Source: Hexactinellida sp. DTS-2022
Taxonomy: Eukaryota; Porifera; Hexactinellida
Reading direction: 5' to 3'
Length of the DNA: 64,000 nt
NCBI GenBank assembly: GCA_028753945.1
Contig: JAPNXP010000009.1
Coordinates: forward strand, 5,270,001-5,334,000
The translations under genes were made by a program, and so were the position numbers. Below, piece by piece: positions 45,325-57,106 of the stretch. Within the stretch, counting starts at the first letter, position 1, and each line of letters opens with the position of its first letter. The notes beneath the pieces were generated by a model. That model made no database searches and was not told the origin of the DNA. It saw nothing but the letters and a program-made list of their open reading frames with translations.

Positions 45325-46909
45325 GGCCCCTCTCGGGTTAATTTTGAATTTTTTAAATAATTGAGTTTATTTCGTTTTTATTAGTTATAATACCCGGGAG
45401 GATAATATAGGAAAATTTGGCTTAATTCTGAGGACAATTGAACTCACTAGAGCAATTTGAAATTGGGGAATGTCTGTTATATGGCCAAATTGAGAGTAAT
45501 ATAAATTACGGCCACACAATGCTGGTCAGATAAATTGAGATTCGATTGTTTTTGGATAGTACACCAGAAAGTAAAGCCACATTGAAAATTTCAGGTGAAT
45601 CTGACTAATAGTTTTGCTGTAGCGACCATTATAAGATCCAGGAATGTGAAGGACATCATGGAGGGTGACTTTTTCAAATGGAATGAAAGTTTAGTAGGCT
45701 GGCACTGCCACAATTTGTTTTCAAAATAGTTGTTATTCATACAAAAGAATATTTGCATATCTACTTAGGTTGTAAGCCTAAATTTTCAACATTCCAAAAA
45801 TTAAGTTCCGAGTTATAGTCATTTGAAGTCAGATTTGGACTGTCAAGGTCCCTAGTCTGACTTCAAAGGGCATTAACTTTGAAAGTTTGCATTGTAAAGT
45901 TTAGATCAAGGGTCATTCCCATATTAAATATATATTCAATCGTTTACACTTGGTTTCAAACAATTTGGATGAAAACTGTGAACGCTTTAGCATTTTAAAC
46001 TTTCTGACCTTTCAACTCATTGGGTGGTCCTTTCACATCTCTACATTGAATCTCAGAAACCCGTCGACCAATAATGAAATATTTGAGTGCAAAATGCTCG
46101 CAATAGCCGGTTTCCTATTCGTCCATAATACATTTTATGACCCTAACTCGCAAAAATCTTCCAAATGACCATATATGGGCATAAAATGTGCCCATTTTTG
46201 ATGATTTAGCATATTTATTTCTTCAAAACTATAAACTCTAGAGCTTAGCACTAAATTTCCCATCACATCCTCATAATATTGCAAACCCATTAGAATCACA
46301 ATTGAAACCATTTTCCTAAAGATTGCTGTCCTATATATTGACCGGAATACCCTCATAATAGTGTGAAAAGTAAATTTAAAATCCATTTATTTTTGGTTCA
46401 ACTATTGCAAATTTGGTCCAAATTGTTTGAAACCAAGTCTAAACTAACGAGGACATATGTAATTCGGGGGGATTTTTCAAACTAACCTCTAGCATAAAAA
46501 AATTCAGAATTCTATATCTTTGAAGTTCGACTTGGACCGCATATTTACATAAAACATCGAATAATGCAAAAATTGGCAGTCAAAATGTGACTTCAAAGGG
46601 CTATAACTCACAAAGTTTGTATGTTAGTGGTTAGTTTGAAAAATCCCCCCGAATTACATATGTCTTCATCAGTTTAGACTTGGTTTCAAACTATTTAGAC
46701 CAAATTTGCAATAGTTGTACCAAATGTAAATATATTTTCAATTGAAAATTGACATTTTCATGATGATACACACATTCCTGAGCACTAAACTGGTATTAAC
46801 AGCAAAAGTAGAGCTCAGATTCACTTGAAATTTTCAATGTATCAATACTTTACTGTGTACTATACGAAAACAGTCTAATCTCAATTACCAAATTAACCAA
46901 AGAGGGGCC
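45325..46909. mobile_element. 1.6-kb palindromic TTAA-flanked element
   Basis: Inserted in an array unit between TTAA tetramers (45321-45324 and 46910-46913). The tips are GGCCCCTCT, inverted. Large parts fold back: TGGTTTCAAAC near 45950 and 46680, CCCCCCGAATTACATATGTC near 46645 against its complement near 46455, and GTATAGTACAC-like subterminal words at both ends. No transposase is encoded. It fits a non-autonomous piggyBac-type element. Confidence 0.82.
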
Positions 46910-49900
46910 TTAATCAATTGTATAGTAATACTAAAATTAAATAGAAGCCAGCTGGAATTTATAAGTTAAATCAATATAATTATCGCAAGTTGAATCACTA
47001 GAGTAGGATTTAACAAGTTAAATCAATATAATTATTACAAGTTGAAACAATAGAATTAGATTTAACACTTTACTGAAATTGAAGTGTCAGTAAACAAAGA
47101 AATTTCAACCCCCATTTATGGCAGAAATTGACCCCTTTATTGAAAAATTTCTTCTCCCATCAGACGCAGGATTTTATGGCGAATCCAAATATGAAATAAA
47201 ATTTTGGGGTTTAGTAAAACATTTTTTTAGCTATGGACCAGACAAATTTTGAAAGGTGTTAAAGATGTGTCAATAATTTGTTAATACAAAATCGTAACCC
47301 CAGGTGCAAATTAGACGTCGACTCCGAATCTACATGCCAAGTTTCAGCCCTCTATGTATACAGGTGTGGCCAGGGCACCTGCTACGGAGAAATAATAATA
47401 ATATAAATAAAGGCAGTGATTCTAATACTGGGCCACTATACTATAGTATAGTCGGCACAGTAATAAAATAAAGGCAGTGAGATTAGAACTGGGCCACTAT
47501 ACTATAGTATAGTCGGCACAGTAAAAATTGCAGCTGTGCCGACGCATGTTCCTTTCGTGGCACTATATTTTGTTGATGGTTTATTGATAGTGCCTCCAAA
47601 GGAACATGCTGTCGGCGCAGGCTGCAATTTTGGATTTTTTTTCGCCAAGTATCAACGCCCAAGGTGTGAAGAAGCATTTGTTATTTGGTCCGAGTCACAA
47701 GGAACAGTAGATAAATTTGAAGTTTGTTTCTATCATAAACCATCTAGAGTTTAATGCCATTCATCCATTATGTATTGATAATAAATTATATTATTAGTTA
47801 GTTATTTTAGCAATGTTATCCACGGTGATTTGAGTTTAGTCAACAAATTCCTTATATTATTATATTTTATTTAATCCATTGTATAGTAATACTAGAATTA
47901 AATAGAAGCCAGCTGGAATTTATAAGTTGAATCTATTTAATTATCGCAAGTTGAAACAATAGTGAAAGCTTTAACAAGTTAAATCAATAAAATTATTACA
48001 AGTTGAAACAATGGAATTAGATTTCACAGTTTTATTGAAATAGAAGTGTTGAGTAAACAAAGGAATTTCAACCCCCATTTATGGCAGAAATTAAACCAAT
48101 TTTAACAAATTTTCTTCTCCCATCAGACGCAGAATTTTATGGTGAATCCAAATGTGAAATAAAATTTAGGGGTTTAGTAAAACATTTTTCTAGCTATGGA
48201 CCAGACAAATTTTGAAAGGTGTTAAAGATGTGTCAAAAATTTGTTAATAAAAAATCGTAACCCCAGGTGCAAATTAGACGGTCCATACGCACTACATGCC
48301 AAGTTTCAGCCCATCAACTATAAAGCTCAGGCCAGGGCACCGTCTACGGAGAAAAAATAAAAATAATAATACAAATAAAGGCAGTGATTCCAATACTGGG
48401 CCACTATACTATAGTATAGTCGGCACAGTAATAAAAAAAATCCAAAATTGCACCCTGTGCCGACGCATGTTCCTTTGGTGGCACTATATTTTGTTGGTTG
48501 TTTATTGATAGTGCCTCCAAAGGAACATGCTGTCGGCGCAGGCTGCAATTTTGGATTTTTTTTCGCCAAGTCATAAACGCCCAAGGTGTGAAGAAGCATT
48601 TGTTAATTGGTCCGAGTCACAAGGAACGGTAGATATATTTGAAGTTTGTTTCTATCTTAAACCATCTTGAGTTTGATGCCATTCATTCATTATGTATTGA
48701 TAATAAATTATATTATTAGTTATTTATATTAGCATTGTTATCCACGGTTGAGTTGGATTAAGTCAACAAATTCCTTATATTATATTATTTTATTTAATCC
48801 ATTGTATGGTAAATTAAATTGAAGCCAGCTGCAATTTATAAGTTAAATCAATTTAATTATCGCAAGTTGAATCAATAGAGTAAGATTTAACAAGTTAAAT
48901 CAATAGAATTCTTACAAGTTGAAACAATGGAATTTGATTTAACAGTTATACTGAAACTGAAGTGTGAGTAAACAAAGAAATTTCAACCCCCATTTATGGC
49001 AGAAATTAAATAATTTATTGAAAATTTTCTTCACCCATCAGACGCAGAATTTTAAGGTGAATCCAAATATAAAATAAAGTTGGGGTTTAGTAGAACATAT
49101 TTTGAGTTAAGGACCAAACAAATTTTGAAAGGTGTTAAAGATGTGTCAAAAATTTGTAAATAAAAAATTGTAACCCCAGGTGCAAATCAGACGTCGACTC
49201 CGAACCAACATTCCAAGTTTTAGCCCTCTATGTATATAGGTGTGGCCAGGGCACCTGCTACGGAGAAATAAAAATAATAAAAATAAAAATAAAGGCAGTA
49301 AGATTAGAACTGGGCCACTATACTATAGTATAGTCGGCACAGTAATAATAAAGGCAGTGATTCCAATACTGGGCCACTATACTATAGTATAGTCGGCACA
49401 GTAAAAATCCAAAATTGCAGCCTGTGCCGACGCATGTTCCTTAGGTGGCACTATATTTTGGTGGTGGTTTATTGATAATGCCTCCAAAGGAACATGCTGT
49501 CGGCACAAGCTCCAATTTTGGATTTTTTTTCGCCTAGCATCATCACTATGGAGGTGTTAAATTATTACAGAAAGGTGTTTCAGTAGTCAACGACCCTTAG
49601 AGTGGTGGAAGTTTCCATTTAGCTCACTTCATTTGAGAGATATTCAAGTTTCAGTAGAATATAATCTGTGATGACTCAGCATTTTAAAGTGCGTGTTGGG
49701 TATTCACCCAACTCCAACTAACCCATGCGAATTATTTAATTAACAAAATTGTAAAAATACATTTTTTATACGATGTCATCATCACCTCAAGGTGTCAAGA
49801 CCCACTTGTATAGGTGCTACGTGGCATAAGGACCAATTGATAAATTGAAAGTTTGTTTCTATCTTGTATCATCTCTGAGATTAATGAAATTTAGCTAATT

Positions 49901-50982
49901 AGTATAAATATTTAATAAATTTATTAATTATTTAACACCATTATTATATTCAGCAAAATAAATTAAGTTCAATTATTTGCAATTATTATTAATTTTAATT
50001 GAATTTCACTATAATATTTGAATTCCACGCACTCGATAACCCCAATAATCTATTTGGAACCATCTCTATACGGTAAACACAGAGCGAATTAATTAGAATT
50101 AAATATGTCAGTACATTAATTGTGCAAGAATAGTCTCGCCGAAATAAATATAATCACTTAATCTGTCGTTGTTGTGGTATGTAAAATCTTAACGGTTCTA
50201 TCATAAACCATCTTTAGTTTAATGCCATTCATTCATTATGTATTGATAATAAATTATATAATTAGTTATTTATTTTAGCAATGTTATCCACGGTGATTTG
50301 AGTTTAGTCAACAAATTCCTTATATAATATTATTTTATTTTATCCATTGTATAGTAATACTACAATTAAATAGAAGCCAGCTGGAATTTATAAGTTAAAT
50401 CAATATATTTATCGCAAGTTGAATCACTAGAGTAGGATTTAACAAGTTAAATCAATATAATTATTACAAGTTGAAACAATAGAATTAGATTTAACACTTT
50501 ACTGAAATTGAAGTGTGAGTAAACAAAGAAATTTCAACCCCCATTTATGGCAGAAATTGACCCCTTTATTAAAAAGTTTCTTCTCCCATCAGACGCAGAA
50601 TTTTATGGTGAATACAAATATTAAATAAAATTTTGGGGTTTAGTAAAACAATTTTTGAGTTATGGACCAGACAAATTTTGAAAGGTGTTAAAGATGTGTC
50701 AAAAATTTGTTAATCAAAAATCGTAACCCCAGGTGCAAATTAGACGGTCCTATCGCACCTACATGCCAGGTTTCCGCTCTCTATGTATAAAGGTGTTGCC
50801 AGGGCACCGTCTACGGAGAAAAAAAAAAATTGCAGACTGTGCCGACGCATGTTCCTTTGGTGGCACTATATTTTGTTGTTTGTTTATTGATAGTGCCTCC
50901 AATTTATTGATAGTGCCTCTAAATTTGAAGTTTGTTTCTACCGTAAACCATCTTTAGTTTACTGCCATTCATTCATTACTGT

Positions 50983-52370
50983 GCCGACTATACTATAGTA
51001 TAGTGGCCCAGTATTGGAATCACTGCCTTTATTATTACTGTGCCGACTATACTATAGTATAGTGGCCCAGTTCTAATCTTACTGCCTTGGTTATTATTAT
51101 TATTTTCCTTCCGTATCCTCTCCACAGAACAGAGTTTAATTAACTAAGGGCCCAAAATCTCAGGATATGTGTCTCATGGGTTACAGATGTGCACCTGGGG
51201 TTACGATTTTTGATTAAACTTTTTTGGACACATTTTTGCACCTGTTTAATATTGAAACAGGAACAATAAATAGTGCGCGAATATTTAATTTATATGCATT
51301 CGATAGAGAATTAAATTCTACACCTTTTCACAGTGCACGAATTTTTAAATTGGGTTTCGTTTGTGCCACAATTGAGTTGCAAGTTTCCTTTGTTTACTAA
51401 CACTTCAGTTCAATTGAAAGTGTTAAATCAGATTCTATTGTTTCAACTTGTGAAAATTATATTGATTCTACTTGTGAGATCGAGTAGGCTTCTATTTTCC
51501 AATTGAAAACTAAGATAATATATTTCATAACAACGACAGATTATGTGATTATATTTATTTCTGCTAGGAATATTCTTGAACAATGGATAGATGACATATT
51601 TAATTCTAATTAATTCGCTCTGTGTTTAACGTATAAAGATGGTTCCAAATAGATTTTGGGATTATCGAGTGCGCTGAATTCAAATATGATAGTGAAATTC
51701 AATTTAAATTAATAATTATTGCAAATAATTGAACTTAATTTATTTTGATGTACATAATTTTGGTGTTAAATTATTAATAGATTAATTAAATATTTATACT
51801 AATTATCTAAATTTCATTAATCTCAGAAATGATACAAGATAGAGAAAAACTTCCAATTTATCAATTGATCCTTATGCCACGTAACACCTCTACAAATGGG
51901 TCTTGACACCTTGAGGTGATGATGACATCGTCAAAAAAATGTGTTTTTACAATTTTGTGAATTATATATTTCGAATGGGTTGGTTGGATTTGGGTGATCA
52001 CCCAACACGCACATAAAAAATGCTGACTCATCACTTATTATATTCTACTGAAACTTGAATATCTCTCAAATGAAGTGAGCTAAATAGAAACTTCCACCAC
52101 TCTAAGGGTCGTTGCCTTCCGAAACACCTTTCTGAAATAATTTAACACCTTTAGAGTGATGATGACTTGGCGAAAAAAAATCCAAAATTGCAGCTGTGCC
52201 ACAAGCATGTTCCTTTGGAGGCACTATCAATAAACAACCAACAAAATATAGTGCTACCAAAGGACATGCGTCGGCACAGGCTGCAATTTTGGATTTTATT
52301 ATTATTATTTTTATTATTTTTTCTCCGTAGACGGTGCCCTGGCCAGAGCTTTATAGTTGATGGGCTTAAG
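50983..52370 (-). repeat. Inverted array unit closing the array
   Basis: The word order is the reverse of the main array (CACCTGGGGTTACG first, hairpin at 52180-52294, then CTCCGTAGACGGTGCCCTGG). It is therefore head-to-head with the preceding truncated unit. Two inverted dyad repeats lie right at the switch. ORFs here are shadows. Confidence 0.8.
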
Positions 52371-52440
52371 CCGCATAGCGGCAGTTAACTTGAGGTGCGT
52401 AACACCGATCCGTTGCAATGCGACCGAGACCGAAGGCTCC
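52371..52440 (+). mobile_element. Helitron-like 3' end fragment
   Basis: Contains GCCGCATAGCGGC, CACCGATCCGTTGC, and GCGACCGAGACCGAAGGCTC, matching the 3' part of the 16880-17224 copy. The 5' part is missing; the fragment abuts the array. Confidence 0.6.
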
Positions 52441-52675
52441 TATTTAATAAATAACGACTTAGAAGAGTTTATAACTGCAACTATTAATAAACGATGATCA
52501 GTGGGTAACTCGAATGGCAGGGGGCGTATCGAGCAATTTACCTGGAGGATGCAGTCCTCAATCGGCGCAGACTTTTCTTATAGTATAAGAGCTAGCCACT
52601 ATATTCAGGAATTCGAATACATAATATTTATTTCTATTAAAATATGGATAAGATCTTTACTTGCATGCCTAAATA
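52441..52675. other. No recognisable gene
   Basis: A 63-codon ORF (52501-52692) shows no recognisable domain and runs into the next MITE. Confidence 0.4.
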
Positions 52676-52865
52676 CAATAGAATCTCGTTAATACGAGCA
52701 CCAACGGACGATAAAATTTTGTTAGCTTTATCCGGAGTTCATATCAACCGGAGTAATACCCAATGAATTGCCATTGTAGCTTGTAGGGACCAGATTCTGT
52801 GAAACTGTTTGTCGTCTTATCCGGAAAATCGTATTAATCGTGTTCGTACTAACGAGATTCTACTG
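52676..52865. mobile_element. pogo/Tigger-like MITE, TA TSD
   Basis: Ends CAATAGAATCTCGTTAATAC and CAGTAGAATCTCGTTAGTAC (other strand), flanked by TA (52674-52675, 52866-52867). It has a typical CAGT...TCTCGTTA pogo-type terminus. No coding capacity. Confidence 0.85.
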
Positions 52866-53130
52866 TAATATGGAATATCCGTTGATTTTAATTAAGATAG
52901 GTATTGGTGTCGATTAAACGCAATCGAGTCCGATTTATAGAGCTAACAGTTACCTAATAGATTTCTCCGCTTAATTGACTAAAGTATCACAGTACAGGAT
53001 TTTAGGACGGAATGACATTTTGGATTAAAATAGAACTTTAGCATGTAACCCCTCGGGAGAGAAAATTTGTGCATATTATCCAAGTGTACGTACGTACTAA
53101 CTGACTTTACATTATATTGAGATCAGGCTT

Positions 53131-53440
53131 GTCAAAAGGTCCCGCATTGTCAGGTCAGGTCAGGTCAGGTCTTATATACAATATTTGCGTTCAGGTCAGG
53201 TCAGGTCTTGGTGGAAAAAAATCATACAGGTCAGGTCAGGTATTTCACATTTTCAGGTCAATTTCTGGTCATTTCAGGTCAATTCAGGTCAAATTCAGGT
53301 CAATTTCGTGTCAATTCAGGTCAATTCAGGTCATTTTCAGGTCAATTTCGTGTCATTTCCAGGTCAATTTCAGGTCAATTTCGGTCATTTTCAGGTCAAT
53401 TCAGGTCAATTTCAGGTCATTTTCAGGTCAATTTCAGGTC
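53131..53440. repeat. CAGGTCA-rich tandem repeat
   Basis: Irregular tandem copies of CAGGTCA and CAGGTCAATTT. All three plus-strand frames stay open for 88-122 codons only because the repeat lacks stops; the resulting Ser/Gly/Phe/Arg-rich peptides are not genes. It may be the interior of a decayed MITE that starts CAGGCTTGTC near 53126. Confidence 0.7.
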
Positions 53441-53699
53441 ACTGCACCTAATAATATTATATATTCGCAAATCCAACCCACATAGTGACAATTCAGCTCC
53501 TATTTTAATTTTCGTTCTTTACATACCTCACAAGTTGAATTGAATCACTAATCGCTCAATGAGTTTCGACTTTCGAGTATGCATACTAGTTCTGTTAACA
53601 TATTCTCTCGTTGATATATATATTGAGTATATGTACACCCTAAGTAGTAGTACCCTACCGTATCTCTGTTAATAATTATCTGTTGATTAACTCCTCACT
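53441..53699. other. Unassigned AT-rich sequence
   Basis: Nothing recognisable. Confidence 0.4.
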
Positions 53700-53987
53700 A
53701 AATCATTGATGATAGAGTTAGTAAAACATCCCTTCTTACCATTTCCATACTTTTATAACTTGTTTACCTTATAATACCAGTTGAAAGCAAACTTCTAGGG
53801 TGATTTTGAATTTACATTAATTTGTTACCTTTTTTGTAAACAACAAAAATAATATTCATATTAAAAATTTTTTTTAATGTATATGAATGGAGTTTCTATT
53901 CCCCCATCACTTTAATGCAACCTGGACAAACACACACACACAAACAAACAACAGCCGAGTTTTAATAATATAGATTCATCAATAGTT
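53700..53987 (-). mobile_element. Helitron-like 5' portion
   Basis: On the minus strand it starts TCTATATTATTAAAACTCGG with a TTTG/TGTG-rich stretch, then follows the interior of the 16880-17224 copy (for example AACAAGTTATAAAAGTATGG). The conserved 3' hairpin end is missing. Confidence 0.55.
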
Positions 53988-54086
53988 TCTTAAAATCCTT
54001 AGCCCCTGCCTGAATGTTCTCGCCTAAAATATTTTTGAACGCTTAAACTGAAATTAATCCTAATTAAATTCAAAAATTGAAACGTA

Positions 54087-54475
54087 CAGTATAACCTCAT
54101 TAGTACGAACACGGATAATGCGAATTTGGACCCTTCAAAGAATCTTCAACACCGGTTGATACCAATTGAATTTGTTATCATGAACGTGCAAACAGACTAG
54201 GGCAAAATAGCCGAAATAGAAGAAACGAAAAGTGATTATTTGATTTATACAGTAATAAATGACTTTACATTATATTGAGAAATATAATAAATTTACTAAA
54301 TGGTTATAAATAAGTACCAACTAAGCTGAAGTACTTACTAACCCAACGTACTAACCCAGTTATAATGTACAATAGTACATATATGTATACAAAATCAAAT
54401 TAACTCTGTCAATTGAAGTTTAATAAATGTTTAATGCTGATATTCGTATTCAGCATAAGATTTCCAGTCATTATA
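54087..54475. other. pogo-like end, then unassigned sequence
   Basis: TA followed by CAGTATAACCTCATTAGTAC resembles the pogo-like ends at 34585 and 52676. The partner end was not found, and the rest is AT-rich without features. Confidence 0.4.
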
Positions 54476-54575
54476 GGGGTCACATGACCATGTTTGGAAA
54501 GGATGACATTCCTTGACAACGCTTGGTATGTGACACATTCCATTCTCAAATATTGTTTCTACCCTATCGAGTGAC

Positions 54576-55016
54576 CATAGGCGTAGAGATATTAATTATT
54601 TTACCAAAACCTGACGGGGCGCGATTCTGTGTTTGAAAATAATTTTTCGTTCATAAACAATGGCCAAAACTTTGAATAACGGGGTGGTCGTTATTCCAAA
54701 ATCAATTAATACTAATGTTAATAAGTGGTTGAACGAGAATATAAATAGTAGTAGCAATATCGGGATGATAGTTATTCTGAAGTGGTCGTTAAGCGGGATT
54801 CCACAATTGGTATACTCGTACAGTAAATTATTGATAAAATATCCGAAAAGTATAATTATTCTCCTTTGAAATAGTCATGATTTCATACTCTGTATATATT
54901 TATATATTTTCCGGAATCTTTAACAGAAAGCTGACGGGGCGAAGAGGCCTCCGCCCCGTAATGCATACGGGCTGACGGGGCGTGCCCCGGCCGCCCCGTC
55001 ATACTCTACGCTTATG
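54576..55016. mobile_element. hAT-type element, CATAGGCG family, copy B, TSD CGAGTGAC
   Basis: Ends CATAGGCGTAGAG and CATAAGCGTAGAG (other strand). Perfect TSD CGAGTGAC at 54568-54575 and 55017-55024. Copy B is inverted relative to C; both lack the MITE that splits copy A. The flanking target (CCTATCGAGTGACC) resembles a stretch of the 16-kb palindromic element, so it landed in a relative of that repeat. Confidence 0.93.
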
Positions 55017-55075
55017 CGAGTGACCCCTCTTTCTTCACCGCACAGTCATTTGAGAATAACTATGGGCATATAAAT

Positions 55076-55287
55076 ACTCTACGAGGTCATTTAACAAGTA
55101 TTCGCGAGAGCGGGCTTTTGTCCGACACTTTCAGACAATTTTTGGCCGCCATCTTGAAAATAAAAATTTTTCGTGATGCCTCATATCCATATCGTTTTAT
55201 AGTATATTTATCTATGTCTGTGCCAATTTTCATGCTTGTATCAAAAGTTGAACAATTCACTCCAATATGGCTGTTATGCTGCCCCAC
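55076..55287 (+). repeat. Dispersed repeat F, copy 2
   Basis: Nearly identical to 285-504. It is followed by an array unit in forward orientation. Confidence 0.75.
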
Positions 55288-56210
55288 TATATACAGCTCT
55301 GGCCAGGGCAGCGTCTACGGAGAAAAAATATAAATATAAATAATAATAAAAAATCCAAAATTACAGCCTGTGCCGACGCATGTTCCTTTGGTGGCACTAT
55401 ATTTTGTTTGTGGTTTATTGATAGTGCCTCCAAAGGAACATGCTGTCGGCACTGGCTGTAATTTTGGATTATTTTTTTCGCCAAGTTATCAACGCTTCAA
55501 GATTTCAAGAACCATTTGTTAATTGGTCCGATTCACAAAGAACGCTATATAATTTGAAGTTTGTTTCTATCATAAACCATCTTGAGTTTAATGCTATTCA
55601 TTCATTATGTCTTGATAATAAATTATATTATCAGTTATTTATTTTAGCAATGTTATCCACGGTGAGTTGAGCAAAGTCAATAAATTCCTTTTTTAATTAT
55701 ATTATATTTAATCCATTGTATAGTAATACTACAATTAAATAGAAGCCAGCTCGAATTCACAAGTTAAATCAATATAATTATCGCAAGTTGAAACAATTGT
55801 GAAAGATTTAACAAGTTAAATCAATATAATTATTACAAGTTGAAACAATAGATTAGATTTAACACTTTTAATGGAACAGAAGTGTTAGTAAACAAAGGAA
55901 ACTTGCAACTATATTGTGGCACTAACGAAACCCAATTTAAAAATTCGTGCACTGTGAAAAGGTGTAGAATTTAATTCTCTATCCTTACATGGACGGTCAC
56001 TCCGCAACTACATGCCAAGCTTCAGCCCTCAATGTATACAGGTGTGGCCAGGGCACCTGCTACGGAGAAAAAATAATAATAAAGGCAGTGATTCCAATAC
56101 TGGGCCACTATACTATATTATAGTCGGCACAGTAATAATAATATTAAAGGCAGTCATTTCAATACTGGGCCACTATACTATAGACTATAGTATAGTCGGC
56201 GCAGTAAATA
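55288..56210 (+). repeat. Detached array unit with hairpin and two dyad repeats
   Basis: A complete hairpin at 55353-55469, then the usual unit body, a second GCACCTGCTACGGAG end near 56055, and two ACTATACTATA-type dyads (56091-56210). The second dyad has an extra inserted GACTATAGTA-like step. Confidence 0.75.
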
Positions 56211-56576
56211 TTATATTATACATATTATAATTAATGTAATTGTAATAGTAATAGTATTAGGAAGAAATATATTTAATAGTAATAGTAATATATTACATTT
56301 TAGAGTAATTGACCCCAGGCCTGGTTTTATGTTTATATTGTGTGAGTATCTCATTTTTCAGCTTACGAAATTTTGCTTTCAGCTTAAAGTTAGCTTGATT
56401 TAATTCCAAGCCTTCTCTCCTGCACATACTGAAAAATACCGGAGTAACGGTAATGGGAGAAAAAAACTTTAAATAAGTAACTGTAACGGAACAAACAAAT
56501 AAAGAAACGGTAACGGGACATGTAAAGTAACGGTACGGAGTAACGTAAGATTTAGTAACGGAGCACATCACTAGTA
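56211..56576. mobile_element. Probable decayed hAT-type MITE with GTAACGG words
   Basis: The minus strand starts near 56572 with TAGTGATGTGCTCCGTTAC, a hAT-like end, and the interior has many GTAACGGT-like words back to ~56430. The left end was not found. The 92-codon minus-strand ORF at 56293-56571 is a frame through this repeat. Confidence 0.45.
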
Positions 56577-57060
56577 CCCATCAGTAACGAAACCACGAGG
56601 CTGGACAGAACATCCTTTCACCAAGGTCATGTGCATGTTTGTTACATAGGGTGTGTCGTTAATGGCATCAGTATCTTAACATACAAGCTAGACTCTAGTC
56701 AATAGAGAGTCACCAAGCGAGTAGTAATGTTCAGCTGTTCCTCGAAGTCCACCCGAACTATTGCGTAGTTTGCTAAATACGAATTTCCTTAGAGACCAGT
56801 TTAATAATTGTTATGAAGCTTTGGGACCTCATCAAGTTGCCACAGTTCCTGACTGCGGGCGGTCCAAGTGGTGTCGCCAACCACTCAAGGGTTTCGGCCT
56901 TCCAGGCCTCATCAGGAGGACGGTCCAGTCCTCTACCCTCGGTACGTTCACTACGACCGTTGTGACTGACCACTGCTCCCCAGGAGCTCCGTCAGCGCAC
57001 ACTCTAGGTCTGCTCTCGCTCCTGTCGCTCGCGGACTCTAGCAGCACCTAGGCCTCCTGG
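56577..57060 (-). pseudogene. TopBP1-like BRCT pseudogene fragment, inverted copy
   Basis: The minus strand encodes a G+C-rich linker-like stretch (GRGLDRPPDEAWKAETLEWL) and then, with a frameshift, KLVSKE...YLANYAIVRVDFEEQ followed by TRLVTLY-stop-LESSLYV. The second part matches the plus-strand BRCT fragment at 58807-59004 almost residue for residue. The DNA of ~220 bp is inverted between the two sites. The in-frame stop and frameshift make it a pseudogene. Assignment to TopBP1 rests on BRCT-like features and the order of fragments, not on a full alignment. Confidence 0.55.
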
Positions 57061-57106
57061 GAGTGACTTATCTTTTTGTTGAGGTAATTTATACTGTTAT
57101 TCTGTA

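Larger units (their letters stand above)
34752..50980 (+). repeat. Tandem array of hairpin-containing units (0.8-1.5 kb)
   Basis: Units repeat head to tail. Each carries the same ordered words, including TCAGACGCAGAATTTTATGG, AACCCCAGGTGCAAATTAG, CAGGGCACCGTCTACGGAG, then the hairpin. Long units add a segment with GTGTTGGGTGATCACCCAAC. Hairpins are at 34791, 35550, 36390, 37216, 38404, 39662, 40620, 42054, 43481, 44967, 47524, 48440, 49407 and a truncated one at 50829 (each ~117 bp). The left arm has GACGCATG and the right arm ACAGCATG in essentially all copies, so the array spread by local amplification of one altered unit. No unit encodes a convincing protein; ORFs starting MQIRR or ending in FGFFF are frame readings of the hairpin. 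Confidence 0.85.

Noticed and set aside
34791-52388. Many 60-130-codon ORFs sharing peptides like CADACSFGGTIF or PPKEHAVGTGCNFGFFF
   Set aside because: They are the three frames of the repeated hairpin and its flanks on both strands. The peptides differ by frame from copy to copy and no frame is kept, so this is repeat DNA and not a gene family.
53117-53543. Three overlapping plus-strand ORFs up to 122 codons
   Set aside because: The CAGGTCA repeat lacks stop codons in all frames; the peptides are simple-sequence translations.
56761-57051. Plus-strand 96-codon ORF
   Set aside because: The minus strand carries the BRCT-related reading that continues into the matching fragment, so the plus-strand ORF is a shadow in G+C-rich coding-derived DNA.
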